Part shown: positions 27,104 to 37,000 of the stretch, piece by piece
Layout: every line of letters begins with the position of its first letter
Numbering within the stretch: the first letter of the stretch is position 1
Source: Fidelibacterota bacterium 408169
GTDB taxonomy: Bacteria; Fidelibacterota; Marinisomatia; Marinisomatales; TCS55
Assembly (NCBI GenBank): GCA_002256485.1
Contig: NNSG01000002.1
Location: 186,001 to 250,000, forward strand
Reading direction: 5' to 3'
Length of the DNA stretch: 64,000 nt
The notes under the pieces: generated by a model
Told to the model about the DNA's origin: nothing
The model's database searches: none
What the model saw: the letters and a program-made list of their open reading frames with translations, nothing else
Program-made: the position numbers and the translations under genes

Positions 27104-27861
27104 TATTCTTCAAATAATGAATCATCTAATCCTTTGTTAATTTTATACTTTGAAAATTTCATCACCATTTCACCAACAAATTCATCTTTATCTTTATCAT
27201 ATCCTGCGTTTTTTGCAATATTTTCAAAATCTTGTCTATCTGACCCTGGTCCTCCAAAATCGAAAGGGTTTTGTGTTGACCATCGGCTAATCCCTTTTAT
27301 TCCTATTTTGAAAACAGTCTTTTCCGGAACCATAATTTGGCTTACTTCAATATAGCTTGTTTCAATTGTAAAAATATTTTCTGACTCTAAATAAACAGCC
27401 GCTTTGGTCATAACCCAATGATCCGCATCTACAAATACCTTCATTGAAATATTTGGAATTTCATCTTTTTCTGTCGAAATGGGAATTTTTAGTGAATCCC
27501 TATTTACATTTCCAGTTATTTCATACAAAGATTTATTATCGTGAGAAATGAGTTTGATTTCAGTAATGTCGGTAAACATATCTAAAAATTCATTGGGGTT
27601 CCCATCTGCGCCCGTTTTTGGTAATATTGCAAACCCTTTTGTTTTTACTTTCAGCTTATCCGGACTTTTATAATACAATTTGATTTTCTTTTTTGGCATA
27701 CGAAAACCTGTCATTTTCACAGATATTTTTATATCAACTTGGTAATCTTCAATTTGAGAAAATTGATTAATGATATTGTCCCGTATTTGATCAATATCTG
27801 GGGTGCTCCCTCCACAAATTGTGGACAACACCAATAAATAAAAACTGATGAATAATTTCAC
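27103..27861 (-). CDS. Secreted LolA-like protein linked to an ABC exporter
   Basis: A 252-residue protein with an N-terminal signal segment (hydrophobic residues about 3-15) and a beta-rich body. The opening DIDQIRDNIINQFSQIEDYQVDIKISVKM and later YYKSPDKLKVKTKGF resemble LolA/outer-membrane lipoprotein carrier-like proteins, which hold lipid-like ligands in an open beta barrel. A Cys at about residue 16 (STICGGS) is not a good lipobox. It overlaps the permease gene by 4 bases, so it is probably the periplasmic partner of this ABC system. Substrate unknown. Confidence 0.6.
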   Translation of the reverse strand: MKLFISFYLLVLSTICGGSTPDIDQIRDNIINQFSQIEDYQVDIKISVKMTGFRMPKKKIKLYYKSPDKLKVKTKGFAILPKTGADGNPNEFLDMFTDITEIKLISHDNKSLYEITGNVNRDSLKIPISTEKDEIPNISMKVFVDADHWVMTKAAVYLESENIFTIETSYIEVSQIMVPEKTVFKIGIKGISRWSTQNPFDFGGPGSDRQDFENIAKNAGYDKDKDEFVGEMVMKFSKYKINKGLDDSLFEE

Positions 27862-28694
27862 GATTTAATATCTTTTTTTAGAAATACATACACTGCAATT
27901 CCAAAACATGAGACAGTATATACCCCCAACACTGATAGTTTTTTCACAATTTCACTCCAAGGAATTGGATCTTTAAAAGCATCCCACCATACATTAAAAT
28001 ATTTTACAAAAACGTAAGGCTCTATTTTCTCAAATATTTCCAATGGGATACCAATAATCATATAGCTTATGATGATGAGAAACATGGTCCCAATAATGGG
28101 GCCAACTGCATTATTGACCATTGTAGAAAACATAAAACAAAGAGTGGCAACCATGCACATAACTAAAATAGCTAGAGAAAATGATAAAGCCATTCTAATC
28201 CACGCCCGCGATTCGTCTAATATTAATATACCATTATCAATTACAATCAAGTCCCCAGTTCCAAGTACTATGCTTCCTATCCCCAGACTCCAAAATGCAC
28301 AAAAAATCAGAAGAGCCGCTGTATAGATATAGCTGGCTAATAATTTTGAAACCAGAATTTTAAACCGACTTACAGAACGAGTTAGAGTAATTCTAAAAAT
28401 ACCATTGGCGCCATCAGCTGCTACGGAGTCACCAGCTGCTAACGTGATCAAAAAGGGAATATGGATCCATAAAGCATTCATAATGATATATGTAGCCAAA
28501 AATGAATTGATAATGGTACCCACAACCATAAAGGTGCCACCTAATTCCTTTGTATAATCTTGGTGAAGCTCTTCTCCGCCAACAGAAAAACCCCATAAAA
28601 TGAGTGGCATAAGTAAAGAAATACCAATAAATCCTATATAGCTTCTCCAGCGACCAGTAATTACCAACAGTTCATTGTAAATTAAACCAGCCAT
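27858..28694 (-). CDS. ABC-2 type transporter permease
   Basis: A 278-residue integral membrane protein with about six hydrophobic segments (around residues 18-36, 55-80, 110-135, 160-190, 200-220, 250-272) arranged like ABC-2 exporter permeases. The segment RITLTRSVSRFKILVSKLLASY before the third membrane span is typical of that family. It overlaps the ATPase gene by one base and the LolA-like gene by four. Substrate not predictable. Confidence 0.75.
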   Translation of the reverse strand: MAGLIYNELLVITGRWRSYIGFIGISLLMPLILWGFSVGGEELHQDYTKELGGTFMVVGTIINSFLATYIIMNALWIHIPFLITLAAGDSVAADGANGIFRITLTRSVSRFKILVSKLLASYIYTAALLIFCAFWSLGIGSIVLGTGDLIVIDNGILILDESRAWIRMALSFSLAILVMCMVATLCFMFSTMVNNAVGPIIGTMFLIIISYMIIGIPLEIFEKIEPYVFVKYFNVWWDAFKDPIPWSEIVKKLSVLGVYTVSCFGIAVYVFLKKDIKS

Positions 28695-29599
28695 TAGATT
28701 TGACTCTCTGTACCTAATTTTGATAAATACAGATCTTCCAGACTCGTTTTGGGAATAATAGTTGAAACTTTAATTTTATTTTCCGTCAATATTTGAATCA
28801 TTTGTGGAATATTATCTAAACTAATCCCCACCCTTAAAACTCCATCAACAATATCACAACGATGCACCCAATCCCTGGTAGAAAGCAATTGAATGGCTGT
28901 ATCCAGGTTATCCACTTGGACTTCTGTGGTTAAAAGGTCTGATTCTGTTAAAAGATCTTCCATTTTCCCAGCTGTTATTAGTTTCCCAAAACTGATCATG
29001 GCCACGTGAGAACATATCTTTTGTACTTCATCCAATAAATGAGATGAAATAAAAATGGTGATCCCTTCCGATGATAATTCTCCAATGAGATCCCGGACTT
29101 CTTTCATCCCTTGTGGATCCAAGCCATTGGTAGGCTCATCTAAAATCAACAATTTGGGTTTGGAAAGTAACGCCTGGGCGATTCCCAATCGTTGTTTCAT
29201 CCCTTGGGAATAGGTTTTCACTTTATCATTTCCACGAGCGCCTAATCCGGTTCTTTCTAGTACAGGCTGGATGCCGGAAGAATCTATGCCGTCCATTCTA
29301 GCTAACATTTCAAGGTTGGTTTTTCCCGAAAGGTGTTTGTAAAAGTCCGGCTTTTCAATCAATGCGCCTACTTGACCCAGAGCATCATTCCCAAAAGATT
29401 GAACTGATTTCCCCTGGATAAACACTTCACCTTCATCCGGCGAGATCAAGGCTGTCATCATGCGGATGGTGGTGGATTTCCCACTCCCATTTGGACCTAA
29501 AAACCCATACACAGATCCATCCGGAATTTCCAGATTCAATGCATCCACTGCTTTTCTTGTTCCAAATGATTTTGTGAGATGTCTTGTCTCTAAAATCAT
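28694..29599 (-). CDS. ABC transporter ATP-binding protein
   Basis: A 301-residue ABC ATPase. Walker A GPNGSGKST (about residues 36-44), Q-loop region, signature YSQGMKQRLGIAQALL, Walker B LLILDEPTNGLD, and the switch histidine in SSHLLDE are all intact. A C-terminal extension of about 80 residues is typical of CcmA/DrrA-like exporters. Its start overlaps the carA stop by 4 bases, which places a transporter inside a pyrimidine operon. Confidence 0.88.
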   Translation of the reverse strand: MILETRHLTKSFGTRKAVDALNLEIPDGSVYGFLGPNGSGKSTTIRMMTALISPDEGEVFIQGKSVQSFGNDALGQVGALIEKPDFYKHLSGKTNLEMLARMDGIDSSGIQPVLERTGLGARGNDKVKTYSQGMKQRLGIAQALLSKPKLLILDEPTNGLDPQGMKEVRDLIGELSSEGITIFISSHLLDEVQKICSHVAMISFGKLITAGKMEDLLTESDLLTTEVQVDNLDTAIQLLSTRDWVHRCDIVDGVLRVGISLDNIPQMIQILTENKIKVSTIIPKTSLEDLYLSKLGTESQI

Positions 29600-30684
29600 G
29601 ATTGCATTAAGAGAGTAAATTGTTCAAATAAGTATCTGCTATCATGTGGGCCGGGACTTGACTCTGGATGGTATTGAACAGAAAAAGCCTTTAATTTTTT
29701 ACAACTAATTCCTTCTGAAGTATTGTCATTTAAATTTACGTGAGTTGCATCAACATTAGATGGAAGTGAATCCAAATCCACTGCAAAACCATGGTTCTGA
29801 CTCGTTATTTCTATTTTACCTGTTTCTATATTTTTCACAGGATGATTGCAACCTCGATGTCCAAACTTCAATTTAAATGTTTTGGCTCCTAGAGCTATTG
29901 CCAATATTTGGTGTCCTAAACAAATTCCAAAGAGGGGTTTCAACCCTAATATATCTTTGACCATTTTAATTCCATAGGTTACTGCGGATGGATCGCCTGG
30001 ACCATTACTTAAGAACACCCCGTCTGGATCAAAGTTCATTATTTCATTTGAAGTGACATTTGCGGGAAACACTGATACATCGCATCCATGATTTTCCAAA
30101 AGCCGTAATATATTATGCTTAATTCCAAAATCAATGGCGGCAACTTTAAATTGTTTTTTTTCTATTTCATTCCATCTATAGGAGGTTTTACACGTTACTT
30201 CTTTGGCCAAATCTAGTCCGGCCATTTGTGGCGCGTTTTTAAGCTTCTTTGTTAAAGATTCAATATTGGTATCCATCGTTGATATGATTCCATTCATAGC
30301 ACCATTATCGCGGATGTGTCGTGTAAGCGCTCTCGTATCTATCCCTTGAATACCTACAATATTTTGTTCCCTAAGATAATCCCCAATAGATTGAGAAGAG
30401 CGCCAATTTGATGGAACATCCGTTTCTTCCTTAACTACAAATCCAGCTACATGAATTCGATTTGATTCCACATCGTTAGGATTAACCCCATAATTCCCAA
30501 CATGTGGTGTTGTCATGGTTACAATTTGTCGACAGTATGATGGGTCCGTAAGAATTTCTTGATATCCAGTCATGCCCGTGTTAAAGCAAACTTCTCCCCT
30601 CGTTTCCCCGTTTGCTCCGAAAGATTTTCCTATAAAAAAACGGCCGTCCTGTAACAAAAGGACGGCCGTTGTAGGAATTACCAT
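29596..30684 (-). CDS. carA: Carbamoyl-phosphate synthase small (glutaminase) subunit
   Basis: CarA of 362 residues: N-terminal domain with LLLQDGRFFIGKSFGANGE and FNTGMTGYQEILTDPSY, then the class I amidotransferase domain with GICLGHQ (nucleophile Cys255) and YHPESSPGPHDS. It supplies ammonia to CarB. The start ATG 30684 is supported by the conserved beginning; no later start would keep the conserved N-terminal strand. Codons 5-17 form a perfect hairpin followed by seven U, that is, a terminator inside the gene. It is followed by three transporter-type genes before carB, an unusual split of carA and carB. Confidence 0.94.
   Translation of the reverse strand: MVIPTTAVLLLQDGRFFIGKSFGANGETRGEVCFNTGMTGYQEILTDPSYCRQIVTMTTPHVGNYGVNPNDVESNRIHVAGFVVKEETDVPSNWRSSQSIGDYLREQNIVGIQGIDTRALTRHIRDNGAMNGIISTMDTNIESLTKKLKNAPQMAGLDLAKEVTCKTSYRWNEIEKKQFKVAAIDFGIKHNILRLLENHGCDVSVFPANVTSNEIMNFDPDGVFLSNGPGDPSAVTYGIKMVKDILGLKPLFGICLGHQILAIALGAKTFKLKFGHRGCNHPVKNIETGKIEITSQNHGFAVDLDSLPSNVDATHVNLNDNTSEGISCKKLKAFSVQYHPESSPGPHDSRYLFEQFTLLMQS
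30634..30670 (-). terminator. Terminator-like hairpin within the carA coding start
   Basis: AACGGCCGTCCT (30639-30650 on the plus strand) and AGGACGGCCGTT (30659-30670) form a perfect 12-bp stem with an 8-base loop. On the minus strand, the carA sense strand, the stem is followed by T residues making a run of seven (30640-30634). On the plus strand no T-run follows. The hairpin starts at about codon 5 of carA and also lies 60 bases behind the upstream cyclase gene. Confidence 0.8.
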
Positions 30685-30730
30685 AAATGAATTTATTACC
30701 TATTTTTGGATTTATTGAAAATCAATTTCA

Positions 30731-33040
30731 TCATTTTTTTGTTAATGCCCACGAACCATCCCAATTATCTCCTGGTGAATTATCCCGGTAATGTTCACAA
30801 CGTGGAATATAAATACGACTGGGATTTGTTTTACGTCCAGGAAACATATCTTCTAACTCATCAGAGGTTTTAAATGCTTCAATTGCTTTATCCCAATCCT
30901 GATTTCGATACAAAGCAACAGCTTCGTGATATGCTGGTAGCAATTTATCATAGCCTTTTGGCATATTTCCTTCTTCAGCAATTAATTCAAATACTTGTGC
31001 CGGTTCTGTTTTTCCCATTACAATTACAAAGTCTAAATCCCTCCAAATGAATTTATCTTTACACGTTTTATATGATTCTTCCGCCACTTGAATATATACT
31101 CCATATTGCTTTGCTGATGCTTCTAAACGAGCGGCCAGATTTACCGTATCACCCATCATGGTATAATTCATGCGCATTGTGGATCCCATATTTCCTGTTA
31201 CCATTGGGCCTGTGTTAATTCCAATTCTGTTTTGCATATGATGAACAATTTTCGGCCAACGATCACCTTCATTTTGCCATTTTTCTCTAAGCTCTGCCAA
31301 CCGTTCCTGCATTTTTACTGCTGTTAAACAAGCCCAGTATTCATGATCGTTTACTGGAGCTGGGGCTCCATAAAAAGCCACAATTGCATCCCCAATATAT
31401 TTGTCCAATGTGCCTTTATTATCCAGTAGGATATCTGTCATTTCCGTTAGATAATCATTCAATAGTTCTACTAGGTCAGATGCTGATAATTTTTCTGAAA
31501 AACCTGAAAAACTTTGAATGTCTGTAAAAAATGCTGTGTGATATCCTTCTTCACCACCCAATTGTGGTTCTTCCTTATTGTCATACATTTGATCAATTAA
31601 TTCCGGTGATATGTACGTCCCAAATGTGTTTTTAAGAAATCGCTTATCTTTTTCTACAATCAGGAAATTATAGAGAAAAATTCCCAAATAAGTACTTCCC
31701 ATTGAAATAGCAGGCCGAACAATCTCCCACATTACCAGTCCAGTGAGAAATTCATTATACGTGAAGATTATCCAAGCAACAATGGCTACTAAGGGCACCG
31801 GGAGAGTATATAATGGTTTCGAAGGAATGCTAACTAAAACACCGAGCAAAACACAGAGTATAATGATCAACCAAAGATTTGTATTGGCATCAGTGATGGA
31901 AACAAATTCATTCTGTAAAATACTGTGAATCACATTGGCATGAATCTCTACTCCGGCGAATGTCTCCTGTACTGGTGTATTACGTAAATCCATGAGTCCC
32001 GGTAGAGAAGCACCAACAATAGCTACTTTACCTTTCCAATAGGACGGATCCAACATTTCCGGATCCATGCAATACATGTAGGGTAAATAATAGAATGTTT
32101 TATAAAAACCGTAATAATTCACATACATCCGGCCTTTTTCATCAATGGGAATTTCCCGAACAATCGCACCAGTAGTATCCCGCATAGTTAAAATCAATTT
32201 CTCAAAATCATAGTCCAATCCATTATTTGGTACTCCAAGGATATCCATAGCGCCAGCCATTGTCAGTGACGGATATACATGATTAGGTCCTTCAAACCAG
32301 ATAGCTGTAGGTGACCTTCTGATTATTCCATCGTCATCCTGGGGGAAATTGGCACTTCCAGTCCTGACTGAAGCTTGTAATAGATCTGGGTATGTATTTC
32401 CCAAACGATCAGCTTTAGGTAATCTTTTTGCTTGATCGTCTGGAATTTGTATTAAATGATCCGGGCGATCATAACCATCAGGTTCTGAATCCATTTTATA
32501 AATAAATATGAGTGTGTCTTCTTCCTCGAAGACTAAGGCATGATACGTTTTTTGGCTTTCATAGGTTGAATACACCATCCGTGTTGGATCGTTGCTTAAA
32601 AGAAATTGATCGGTCACATCAGCCAAGTATTCATCGTTGGGAGTATTATCGCTGTTAAGGGCATTGACCAAATCGAAATTAAACGTGTTTTCCGGATCAA
32701 AAATAATATCAAAAAGAAGCGCTGCGGGCTCACCGGAACTGACCACGTCGATGAGTTGTCCATGGTAGGCTTGAGGCCAGTTATAATATCGTCCCAATCC
32801 ACCTTCATCAACAGGCAGGGTAGATTGCTGCTCAATGTCAATAATAACAACTGTATCAATTGATGCCTCTTCTGCTCCTGATACTCCAGATCGCATACGA
32901 GCGTCGTAGGACTGAAATTCATAGCCGTCTAATAAATCGGTCAGAAAAAATCCGTCAGCATTGGTTCCGAAACTAATGACTAGACTCGCTACAAGGCCGA
33001 TAAGGGCACCGATGCCCAGACGTTTTAGAAAGTCATTCAT
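30731..33040 (-). CDS. CHASE2-domain adenylate/guanylate cyclase
   Basis: A 769-residue membrane-bound class III cyclase. A transmembrane helix (about 10-28) leads into a periplasmic CHASE2 sensor (about 40-390), followed by three membrane helices (about 390-465) and a cyclase domain (about 500-690). The metal-binding aspartates are Asp507 (FTDIQSF) and Asp551 (KYIGDAIVAFYGAP); Lys547 and Asp631 lie at purine-recognition positions, and Asn634 and Arg638 in VNLAARLE are the transition-state residues, so it should be active. A C-terminal about 80-residue extension is tetratricopeptide-like. The FecR-domain gene is 106 bases upstream. cAMP is more likely than cGMP, not proven. Confidence 0.88.
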   Translation of the reverse strand: MNDFLKRLGIGALIGLVASLVISFGTNADGFFLTDLLDGYEFQSYDARMRSGVSGAEEASIDTVVIIDIEQQSTLPVDEGGLGRYYNWPQAYHGQLIDVVSSGEPAALLFDIIFDPENTFNFDLVNALNSDNTPNDEYLADVTDQFLLSNDPTRMVYSTYESQKTYHALVFEEEDTLIFIYKMDSEPDGYDRPDHLIQIPDDQAKRLPKADRLGNTYPDLLQASVRTGSANFPQDDDGIIRRSPTAIWFEGPNHVYPSLTMAGAMDILGVPNNGLDYDFEKLILTMRDTTGAIVREIPIDEKGRMYVNYYGFYKTFYYLPYMYCMDPEMLDPSYWKGKVAIVGASLPGLMDLRNTPVQETFAGVEIHANVIHSILQNEFVSITDANTNLWLIIILCVLLGVLVSIPSKPLYTLPVPLVAIVAWIIFTYNEFLTGLVMWEIVRPAISMGSTYLGIFLYNFLIVEKDKRFLKNTFGTYISPELIDQMYDNKEEPQLGGEEGYHTAFFTDIQSFSGFSEKLSASDLVELLNDYLTEMTDILLDNKGTLDKYIGDAIVAFYGAPAPVNDHEYWACLTAVKMQERLAELREKWQNEGDRWPKIVHHMQNRIGINTGPMVTGNMGSTMRMNYTMMGDTVNLAARLEASAKQYGVYIQVAEESYKTCKDKFIWRDLDFVIVMGKTEPAQVFELIAEEGNMPKGYDKLLPAYHEAVALYRNQDWDKAIEAFKTSDELEDMFPGRKTNPSRIYIPRCEHYRDNSPGDNWDGSWALTKK

Positions 33041-33146
33041 GTATAATTAATTTCTGTGGGCTGTTTAAATCGCATTGTTGCATGAATTAAATTTCAGACT
33101 TCATTCTTTTGTGTGGAGAATGTATTTAATTCATACCACATTTGCC

Positions 33147-33935
33147 CTATTCCCCAGCAGCATCCAATTCCTTATTCCATTGCACAAATTCCAGATCGCC
33201 GTCTTTTGATTTATCAAACTCAAACATATGAAATTTCCCATCTTTGCGGACATTAATCTGCATGCCCTCGGCCAGAGTAACCCATTCTTCAAGGGTGACT
33301 TCATAAGGGCCGGATACTTGCGTAGGTGCTTTCGTTTCTGTAACTGGACCCAGGGTGAATTTGGGTTTACCAGTGGGCGCACCAGGAGCAAAGGTTTTCC
33401 GTTTTTCCTGCCGTTCGTCAATTACATTTTTGGCGGCATTTACATCTACTTTTCCGTTATATACCAATACTTCACTTTCATCATCCCCTGCTTTAGCTCT
33501 ATACTTTGTACCTCTAATGGCGGCCACTGCTGTGGGGGTTCTTAATTGGACATTTTTCTTTTCACCAAATGCTGCTTTGGCAGAGACAAAAACATTTCCT
33601 TTTTTCAGTTTAGCTTTGAAATTTTTGGTCATAGGTTTTACATTGGCTTCATTCAATTCCAATTCGGATTTTTCCCCAAGACGGATTTTGCCACCACCTT
33701 TAAGAGTAATCTCCGCCCGGGATTTTGCAGCAGTGCGAATTATATCTCCTTCAAAAACCGGGCGATTAGGTTTTACTTTTTCCCATGAATCACTTCCGGA
33801 GGATTGAATTTCCACCTTGCCAAGGGGGAGGGAAATTTTACCGAATTGTTTACCGGCAGAATGTACTTCACCCATAAAAATCATTATTAACAAAAGTGAA
33901 AGAAAGGTTAGTCTAGATAATATTTTTAACATCAA
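33147..33935 (-). CDS. Secreted FecR-domain protein
   Basis: A 262-residue exported protein: signal sequence to about residue 27 (FMGEVHSAG), then a FecR-like beta domain with GKVEIQSSGSDSWEKV, GDIIRTAAKSRAEITLKGGGKIRLG and TPTAVAAIRGTKY. Such domains without an anti-sigma membrane anchor occur in periplasmic or surface sensors. The companion CHASE2 cyclase follows on the same strand, and the two may form a periplasmic sensor unit; this pairing is inference. The C-terminal about 90 residues are charged and not recognised. Confidence 0.72.
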   Translation of the reverse strand: MMLKILSRLTFLSLLLIMIFMGEVHSAGKQFGKISLPLGKVEIQSSGSDSWEKVKPNRPVFEGDIIRTAAKSRAEITLKGGGKIRLGEKSELELNEANVKPMTKNFKAKLKKGNVFVSAKAAFGEKKNVQLRTPTAVAAIRGTKYRAKAGDDESEVLVYNGKVDVNAAKNVIDERQEKRKTFAPGAPTGKPKFTLGPVTETKAPTQVSGPYEVTLEEWVTLAEGMQINVRKDGKFHMFEFDKSKDGDLEFVQWNKELDAAGE

Positions 33936-34030
33936 AAACTCCTAAATTGAAAATTGGATGAAAGGTCGAATGAATGGAACGCTGACCATTAGTCACATCT
34001 CACTAGCTACCACTCAACCACTCCACAAAC

Positions 34031-37000
34031 TTATTTCACCAATACCATTTTTTTTGTGTTCATGTGCAGTAATTTACCCTGATCATTTTTCATAACCGTC
34101 TGATATAAGTAAAGACCTGTAGGTACTTGGCGATTTGTATTATCACGTCCATTCCAGATAATTTGATGATAACCACTTTCAATGTATTCATTATTAACCA
34201 ATATCGTCACTTCTTCTCCGAGAATATTGAAGACCTTCATGGAAACAATAGCATCTTCTGCCAACTGTAGCCTGATTGCCGTAACAGGATTAAACGGATT
34301 GGGGGCATTTTGAGCTACTGAAAATTCAGTGGGTAAAATCCCAAGGTTTTCTATGCTCTTCGATATATTTTCTGGGAGTCCCACAAAAACTTGAAAGTTG
34401 TGAGTCTCTTCATCACCAATACTTACATATTGATAGGAATTGCCTAAACGGAGATCATGCTGAATCTTATTATCCAAATCTACAAGAACAGCATCAAATT
34501 CACTTGGGATAGAAGAAATATCAATCGCATCAATTGCAATCTGACCGCTTATGTTCGATTTGACTGCAACATTCCAAATATTATGTGCATTGCCATCTTT
34601 TCGGATATCTTTTGCATAGGTTCCATTATCCTGCCAATCATTATTCTGGAACATCAGCTGAACATAATCACCAATAACCGGTGGTTCATGGGCATCCATT
34701 GAATCCCGTTCGTTTTCAGCAAGAGGATGGGCTCCCAATTTATTTTCAGAGTCATGAAATCCGTTAATGGCCGCAGACAGGTTGATCTCCCAACCGCCAG
34801 TCATTTGTTTCTGAAAACCCCCTGAAGCTGTGTGATCAAATGACAGGGTTGCGCCATCTTCATATGACCAAATCCAATAGCCTTCACCAGGTAACATTTC
34901 TGATTCAGAAAAATAACCGCTCCCGTCATACCCATAGAGAGTCATTTCCACATCCCCTGTTGCAGTAATATGGTCTGAAATATTCATATCAAATGCATAA
35001 GGATTTCCAATCATATTCCATCCTACATCAAGAGAAATTGAATATGGGTCTTCAAGTGTTGTAACCCGCCCAGAACCGCCATACAATTCATCCGAGGTGC
35101 TGGAAATTACCCAAAAGGCATTCCCTGCGGTAAAATTTCCTGAATTTTCGTCATAACTTTCACTACCAGCGTTATAACTGAAGGACCTCCATACGGTAGG
35201 GTCGTAACTGCCTAAATCATTTTCCAAAACACTTTTCACGTTTTTACTATCTAAATCACCGGGGAAAGAGACCATTGCATATTCTTCTGTATTCACTGTA
35301 TTATAGATATAATCTGAAAAATAGACGGGGATTTCAATCCAATCTGATAATGTTTCATATCCATCATTACTCTTGGAAAAAATTTCAACCATCAATCCTT
35401 CCATGGTTACATCGTCTGCTGAAATGCTACCTGTCCACGTCGACCCTGTTTCTACCAAATTTGATTCAAGCATATTTCCGTCATCGCCCCCTTTATAGTA
35501 TTGAATTTTTGCTTCGCTAATGCCCGTACCTGCATCAAGTTCTACAGAAATATCTACAGGCGCATCTCCATCGGTATAAGCATTGCCGCTGGTGATGGCA
35601 AAATTACTGATGACAGGATAATCAGCGCCGCCGCCACATTCATCCATTTCTACATTAGCATTTTCTTGGCTGCCTCCGTTTACATTAATATTTTCAACCA
35701 AACCCTTAAGATCCCATCCATCATCACAATCATCGGGTCCGGAATTAGGAGAATCCACCGCATCGATAAAAACAGCTACAGTATATCCATTTCCGTCTGG
35801 TAAATTAGTAAATTCATAATTCCAATGATCATCTGCTGCTAGGTTTACTGAAGCAGGAGCCGGCCCATAGTCCGGAGGTCCACTATCGGGATTATTACCT
35901 GGATTATAAAGCCCAATATGCACATCACCATTTATAGCTCTGTTTACATGAATATCGCAATTAATTTTGCCTGTATCACCGCTACCCGGTGGAACAAATA
36001 ATAATTCGGATGATTCATACCGATGGACTCCATCTGACTCGTACATCCACAACTTATAGTAATAATTATTACCCGGTGCCACGTCATTATCTCGCCAGCT
36101 TAAAACATTAACATTTGTCTCACTTAAAATAATAGGTGAGGATGGAATTGCTACTCCAGGAAAGGTTTCTCTACGAATCTCGTATTTGTAAAATTCACCA
36201 TCAGCATCGGGCCAGCGGTTCCACTCAAGATCAACATAATCCGAGGAATAATTAGTAAACCATAATCCGGTTCCACTATCGGTATATTTTCCTGTTTCTA
36301 TCTCAGTAATTTCTGCATGACAACTATTGTTTTGATTTCCGCCAACTTGAGTAATGTTAAGCCGGATTTGATTAGTTGAAACTTCTGCAAAATTGTATTC
36401 CATTATTTTATTCGGAGTGGAATTATCAATATTAGCAACCCACATCCAGTCTTGGCTTCCGTTATTCCACACTTCTATTGTTCCTTCTCCCATCCAATAA
36501 CATGGATTGTCACTTCCACTGGAAGTCGGAAATCCGTTTTCAATTTTTATTACATTTATTGATTGTTCTCCGTTATCTAAACTGAACTCATAATAGAAAT
36601 CATCAACCCCACCCAGACCGGCGGAAGATTCAGGGTCTCCATCCACCATAGGATCCATCATTGTGGCATTAGCAGAATTACATGGATCATTATTTGCACT
36701 ACCGCAAATAGGGGATAAAGGTTCAAAAATAAAATTGCCTCCTCCATCCCAGGGTTCATCATCAATCCAAGTTCCTGTACCAAACCCGCTTCCATTAAAT
36801 CCATTACTACTTTCATCATTTAAGACTGTGCCACTGCCTTCATCGCAGTACCATAATAAATGTGTCTCTGTATCTGGCCCAAACCCATCTGACCATGGGT
36901 CAAAATTATTACCTACATGTCGAGCTACGCTGCTGATCCGAACTACGTCGCCCAGACCATTCATCTCCCAACCAACATCCAATGAATTATTTGTAGCTGG

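Noticed and set aside
26600-27110. Target-site duplication TATT at the ends of the GxxExxY unit
   Set aside because: TATT occurs near both ends but is offset by a base and such short AT strings are expected by chance; not reported as a duplication.
31852-31858. CACAGAG within the cyclase gene
   Set aside because: Single heptamer inside coding sequence without partner units.
33228-33807. Long plus-strand frames opposite the FecR-domain gene and other antisense frames
   Set aside because: They mirror conserved minus-strand genes, lack homology and have composition of shadow frames.
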